From: Ancistrus triradiatus
Taxonomy: Eukaryota > Chordata > Actinopteri > Siluriformes > Loricariidae
Length of the DNA stretch: 64,000 nt
Assembly: GCA_025084515.1 (NCBI GenBank)
Contig: JAJAGP010001349.1
Span: forward strand, 1 to 64,000
Reading direction: 5' to 3'
Position 1 is the first letter of the stretch; every line of letters begins with the position of its first letter. Under the pieces are notes generated by a model that did no database searches, was not told where the DNA came from, and saw nothing but the letters and a program-made list of their open reading frames with translations. Of the stretch, positions 59,461 through 64,000 are shown piece after piece. The translations under genes were made by a program, and so were the position numbers.

Positions 59461-60853
59461 TCTGCCACTGATTGTGCAAGTTCTCCTACTTAGAAAGATG
59501 AGGGAGGTCTGTAATTGTCATCATAGCTACACTTCAACTATGAGAGACAAAATGAGAAAAAAAATCCAGGAAATCACATTGTAGGTTTTTTTAAGGAATT
59601 TAATTGTAAATTATGGTGGAAAATAAGTATTTGGTCAATAACAAAAGTTCAACTCAGTACTTTGTAACATAACCTTTGTTGGCAATGACAGAGTTCAAAC
59701 GTTTCCTGTGAGTCTTCAGCAGGTTTGCACACACTGTAGCTGGTATTTTGGCCCATTACTCCATGCAGATCTCCTCTAGAGCAGTGATGTTTTGGGGCAA
59801 CACGGACTTTAAACTCCCTCCAGAAATTTTCTATGGGGCTGAGGTCTGGACACTGGCTAGGCCACTCCAGGACCTTGAAATGCTTTTTACAGAGCCACTC
59901 CTTCATTGCCCGAGTTGTGTGTTTGGGATCATTGTCATGCTGGAAGACCCAGCCACGTTCCATCTTCAATGCTCTCACTGATGGAAGGAGGTTTTGGCTT
60001 AAAATCTCACGATACATGGCCCCATTCATTCTTCCCTTAACATGGATCAGTCGTCCTGTCCCCTTTGGAGAAAAACAGGATGTTTCCACCCCCATGCTTC
60101 ACGGTAGGTATGGTGTTCTTGGTATGCAACTCAGCATTCTTCTTCCTCCAAACATGATGAGTTGAGTTCTATTTTGGTTTCATCTGACCACATGATATTC
60201 TTCCAATCCTCTTCTGGATCATCCATACGCTCTCTGGCAAACTTCAGACGAGCCTGGACATGTACTGGCTTAAGCAGGGGGACACGCCTGGCACTGCAGG
60301 ATCTGAGTCCCTCTCGGCGTAGTGTGTTACTGATGGTAGCCTTGTTACTTTGGTCCCAGCTCTCTGCAGGTCATTCATCAGGTCCCTCCGTGTAGTTCTG
60401 GGATGTTTGCTCACCGTTCTCATAATCATTTTGACCCCACAGGATGAGATCTTGTGTGGAGCCCCAGATCAAGGGAGATTATCAATGGTCTTGTATGTCA
60501 TCCATTTTCTTACAGTTGCTCCCACAATTGATTTATTCACACCAACCTGCTTGCCTATTGTAGAGTCACTCTTCCCAGTCTGGTGCATTTTCTTCCTGGT
60601 GTCCTTCGACAGCTCTTTGGTCTTGGCCATGGTTAAGATAATGAGGTCAAACAGGTGCCATTAACACAGGTAACGAGTGGATGACTGAAGAGATGCTTAA
60701 AGAAGAAGTTACAGGTCTGTGAGAGCCAGAAATCTTGCTTGTCATTTTGTCTCTCATAGTTTAAGTGTAACTATGATAGATTACAGACCTCTCTCATGTT
60801 ACTAAGTAGAAGAACTTGCACAACCAGTGGCTGACTAAATACTTTTTTGCCCC
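59461..60853 (-). mobile_element. Tc1-like element family A, best preserved 3' coding part
   Basis: The - strand frame 60095-59649 (148 codons) retains LPSVRALKMERGWVFQHDND, PKHTTRAMKEWL and CPDLSPIENFWREFK. This includes the second Asp and the final Glu spaced as in DD34E transposases. Upstream blocks are frameshifted (60429-60244). The right end meets a microsatellite. Confidence 0.93.
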
Positions 60854-60926
60854 TGTGTGTGTGTGTGTGTGTGTGTGTGTGAGTGTGAGTGTGAGTGTGA
60901 GTGTGAGTGTGAGTGTGAGTGTGAGA
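60854..60926. repeat. (TG)n then (TGAGTG)n microsatellite
   Basis: About 27 bp of TG followed by some seven GAGTGT units, flush with the end of the Tc1-like element. Confidence 0.95.
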
Positions 60927-61039
60927 CTGTATATGTATTATCGCTGTGGTTTCATTTCCACAAGCTTCTGCAATGTCACAACATTTTTTTTTCTGTCCAG
61001 AGTTGCATTAATATTTTCCCAAGATCTTGTATTGACGAT

Positions 61040-61615
61040 TGCTGGTTAGCCTCACTGACAAGTGGTTTTCTTAAGGCTACACAGCTGTTAAGTCCCAATT
61101 CTTTGTGTTCCCTTCGCTTTTGCATGTGGAAATGCTCATCCTTTCACTATTCAACATACCCCTGAGTTATGTTGTTGTTTTTCTACGACTTGATTTCACC
61201 AAACGTTTAAGAGATCACGATCAGTCATGATTTTTTTCCCGACCACATTCCTTTCTCGAGGATGATGTTCTCCACTGTCCTTCCACTTTTTAATAATGTG
61301 TTGGAGAGTTCTTAACCCGATTTGAGTAGCAATCTCCTCAGCAAACTCCTTAGATGTTTTCTCTGCTTTATGAATGCCAATAATTTGACCCTTCTGAAAC
61401 AGATTAACATCTTTTCCACGACCACAGGATGCGTCTTTGGACATGGTTGTTTAACAAATGAGAAGCTACTCACTGTATCAGTTAGGGTAAATAACTTGTT
61501 GCTAGCTGAAACAATCACCAATGCAGTATTTATCCAATGTGGAGGCTGTTACCTATTTGCTTAGTTTAAATCCTGGTGGTGACCTTTTTTTGACCAGGGT
61601 GACACACATACACTG
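61040..61615 (-). mobile_element. Tc1-like element family C, 5' part
   Basis: The - strand frame 61444-61196 encodes MSKDASCGRGKDVNLFQKGQ then IGLRTLQHIIKKWKDSGE (helix-turn-helix). The catalytic domain is lost. Confidence 0.88.
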
Positions 61616-61639
61616 TATAATACATACACAAAGCAAAAC

Positions 61640-61800
61640 CATAAGCCATAACATTATGACTGACGGTATGGTTTTCACTTACCATACAGAAGAACCTTTT
61701 CTACAAGCACAGTTCTACAATTCAATCTTTATATAGTTTTAGTATGGTGTTGTTCTGGTATGGAATGGATCAGACACAGTAGTGCTGCTGGAGTTAACAA
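61640..61800. repeat. Fragment of the repeat seen at 29434-29900
   Basis: ATAACATTATGACTGACGGT and TGGATCAGACACAGTAGTGC are pieces of the same dispersed family. Confidence 0.5.
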
Positions 61801-62074
61801 AATGAAATTGCTTTATAGTTTTTTGTAGTAATAAATAGAGCAGGTATATGAATATCATCATATCAAATCTCCAACAAAAGTGTGGTCCCCAGCTTGACAT
61901 CCAACCCAGACCACCATTTGTAATGTGTTTGGGCTTCTAAGTCTGTCCAATCAGAGAAAACTTCAAGGTCTTTTTAAACAGCTTTATTGATTTGTTTGTT
62001 GTATCAGCAACAATGGCTACTCATGACAGGAGCAAGGACTCAGGCACATCCCACTGATGTGCCCAAATTAGAGC

Positions 62075-62240
62075 TACAAATTAACCTATGCCATGTGTCT
62101 GTGGAATGTGGGAGGAAACCGGAGTTACCCAGAGTAAATCCACACAGGACAGCCGTTGAGGACATGCAGACTCCACACAGGCGGAGTCTGAGGTTGGGAT
62201 CAAACTGGGGATCTTCACAGCTGTGTGTGTGAAGGCTATT
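62075..62240 (-). mobile_element. tRNA-type SINE, family 2, partial
   Basis: GGAATGTGGGAGGAAACCGG, ACTCCACACAGGCGGAGTCT and a B-box-like region on the - strand. Confidence 0.65.
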
Positions 62241-62986
62241 TAATGATGCATTTTTGAGAGTTATGGGAGGGGGATAGGCAGAGGGTAGGGGAGGGGGGGG
62301 CGGAGGGGATAGGCGAGAACTAGGGGGGTAAGGGACGAGGTTGGAGAAAGAAAGCCAGTAAAAGCACCTGAGTTAATATAATGGACTGCAGTAGGAACAG
62401 AATTTTTTTAATCAGTAACACATTATGTAAGTTTTGTCTTCTACAGAGTGTTTATCCAAGGTTTCACAGCCCCCAGGCATGGATGTACTCATCTTGTTAG
62501 AAGCAGCTTCCTGCTGTATTATTTACTTTTTTTCATGAAAATAAAACAAGAGCCTTTCTTTAAAAGGCCTCAGTGTAAGCCAAGGCTTTTAACCTGGTAT
62601 TGCTATTATACTATCAACCCGAACAATTAGGTTGCCCTGCTTCAATCATGCAAGCCCGCCTCCTCATGTATTACATTACTAAGCTACCAATATGTGCACT
62701 GGAAAAAAGTTTGCACTGGAATTTGTGCTTTGTTCTGTGTGCTTGTCTCACTGATATTGTTAGTCTATTACAGATACAGTCAGGTTATCATTAAATAGCA
62801 TTACCATGGCTAATTGTAACTGATTTGCAGTAGTGACTCGCATTAAACGGTATGTCAACAAAAGTGGTGTAGACTCTAAGCAAACCACCTGATCCCAGGA
62901 CTATGATCTCCTGAAATCTCTTCATTAACTGCAGACTTAAATCAACATGTTGCCTTTAAGTGCAGTTATAATCGCATAATAATAGA
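62241..62986. other. Intergenic DNA, G-rich patch at 62265-62340
   Basis: A purine (G)-rich strand at 62265-62340 has several runs of four or more G. No gene recognised. Confidence 0.5.
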
Positions 62987-62988
62987 TA

Positions 62989-63485
62989 CAGTACTGTGCA
63001 AAAGTCTTAGGACACTAATAGATATTAGCAATGGTACACTGGCCATATATAATTGTTTCTCAGTCTCTCTATTAGAATACAACCAGAAAGTACAAAAATT
63101 GAGAAATAAATAGCTTCTATAGACTACAGTGGCAAGTATTTAGTGTGCTCTATTGCTACACTTGAGCAATAGCGGCATCTAGAAGTTTCATCCAGATGCC
63201 AACTTGACCCTGCTACAGTCGGAAGGAGATTGATCAGGAACGTTCTTTTTGGAAGGGGAGCAGCCAAGAAAGCACTTTTTCCAAAAAGGAAGAGGGTGAA
63301 AAGGCTACGATTTGTAAAGCTCAGAGATTTGGGTGAAGATCGGTGGAAGACAGTATTATGGAGAGACAAATCCAAGTTTGAATTTGTTTTTACTAAAATT
63401 GTCGACATTATGTTACGTATGATCATTAAACCGTTGGTAAATAACAACAAATATAATGGTGGCCTAAGACTTTTGCGCAGTACTG
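62989..63485 (+). mobile_element. Short internally deleted Tc1-like element family G
   Basis: TA-flanked inverted ends CAGTACTGTGCAAAAGTCTT / AAGACTTTTGCGCAGTACTG. The inside keeps a transposase stretch (RLRFVKLRDLGEDRWKTVLW then RDKSKF, where WSDESKF is usual) and nothing else. Confidence 0.85.
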
Positions 63486-63589
63486 TATCATGATTCCTAT
63501 TGCCTGCATACAAATATATTCATTGATAGGAATCTTTTATACGAAATAAAACACACAATAGACTGATTCTTAACGCTGACCAGAATAGG

Positions 63590-63740
63590 ATGAGCTCATC
63601 CTACTCAAGCCACGGTTACTTTAAAAGTTTCTTCCCTAGGATTAATCTTGGTTTTTCCTTACCGCTGATCAATTTCCTTGCTCACTAGGCACTTGAGTTG
63701 GAGTCCTGTGTTGCTTTGGAGAAATAGCTATGTTTAGGCT
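63590..63740. repeat. Probable interspersed repeat fragment
   Basis: AGTTTCTTCCCTAGGATTAA and GGTTTTTCCTTACCGCTGAT resemble the dispersed words (in inverse sense) of family R. Low certainty. Confidence 0.3.
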
Positions 63741-64000
63741 GAAACTGGAAATTTTTGTAAAAAGGGAACAATCTGCCATTGTGCGCTAGTTAAGTAGCAT
63801 TCTAGCTATAGCCAAGTTTCAAACTTGAGAATTGTTTTCGTCCAGCTTTATAGATGCCGTTTAACTTCCATAACTTAATCAGTGCAACCAAATCAAATCC
63901 TACATACATACAGAACTTTATAAGTTAAGAGTTTGTTGGCAGTCTGCCTTGCTAAAGTAATAGGGCACCCACAAATAGTAAACAACACATTTCGAACATC

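Overview
This is eukaryotic nuclear DNA, almost certainly from a teleost fish. It has GT-AG split genes, long introns and abundant CA/GT microsatellites. Tc1-like DNA transposons are very numerous, and there are two tRNA-type SINE families. The repeat families look like those of otophysan fishes (catfish, characins, zebrafish relatives), but the sequence alone does not fix the species.

Two genes are well supported. The first, on the + strand at 7013-17345, is a seven-coding-exon cathepsin S-like cysteine protease of 328 residues. It has a signal peptide, a propeptide and the Cys137/His275/Asn295 triad. The second, on the - strand at 20705-26548, is a two-coding-exon ONECUT transcription factor of 454 residues with a CUT domain followed by a divergent homeodomain. 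The genes are convergent, and their poly(A) signals lie within about 45 bp of each other near 17.53-17.57 kb, so the ONECUT 3' UTR is about 3.1 kb. From the paralogon logic I infer that this is the extra fish ONECUT gene (onecutl type), which sits in the CTSS neighbourhood.

Layout. 1-5.4 kb: intergenic DNA with Tc1-like fragments. 5.4-17.5 kb: cathepsin gene; its large introns 2, 4 and 6 are filled with Tc1-like, LINE and SINE debris, while its short introns are clean. 17.5-27.4 kb: ONECUT gene, its long 3' UTR, a 4.5-kb intron and its promoter side; this is the most repeat-poor part of the window. 27.4-48 kb: intergenic DNA upstream of ONECUT. It holds microsatellites, a ~195-bp-period tandem array (37.0-38.0 kb), a hAT/ZBED-type transposase remnant (41.1-41.5 kb), conserved-looking non-coding DNA with a perfect RFX X-box palindrome (43.08 kb), and an unidentified coding-like block on the - strand (34.9-35.6 kb). 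48-64 kb: a graveyard of Tc1-like elements, some nested in one another, with SINEs.

At least seven Tc1-like families are present in about twenty copies. Every transposase I could follow is frameshifted, deleted or truncated, so I see no element that could move on its own. No rRNA, tRNA, CRISPR or prokaryotic feature is present.
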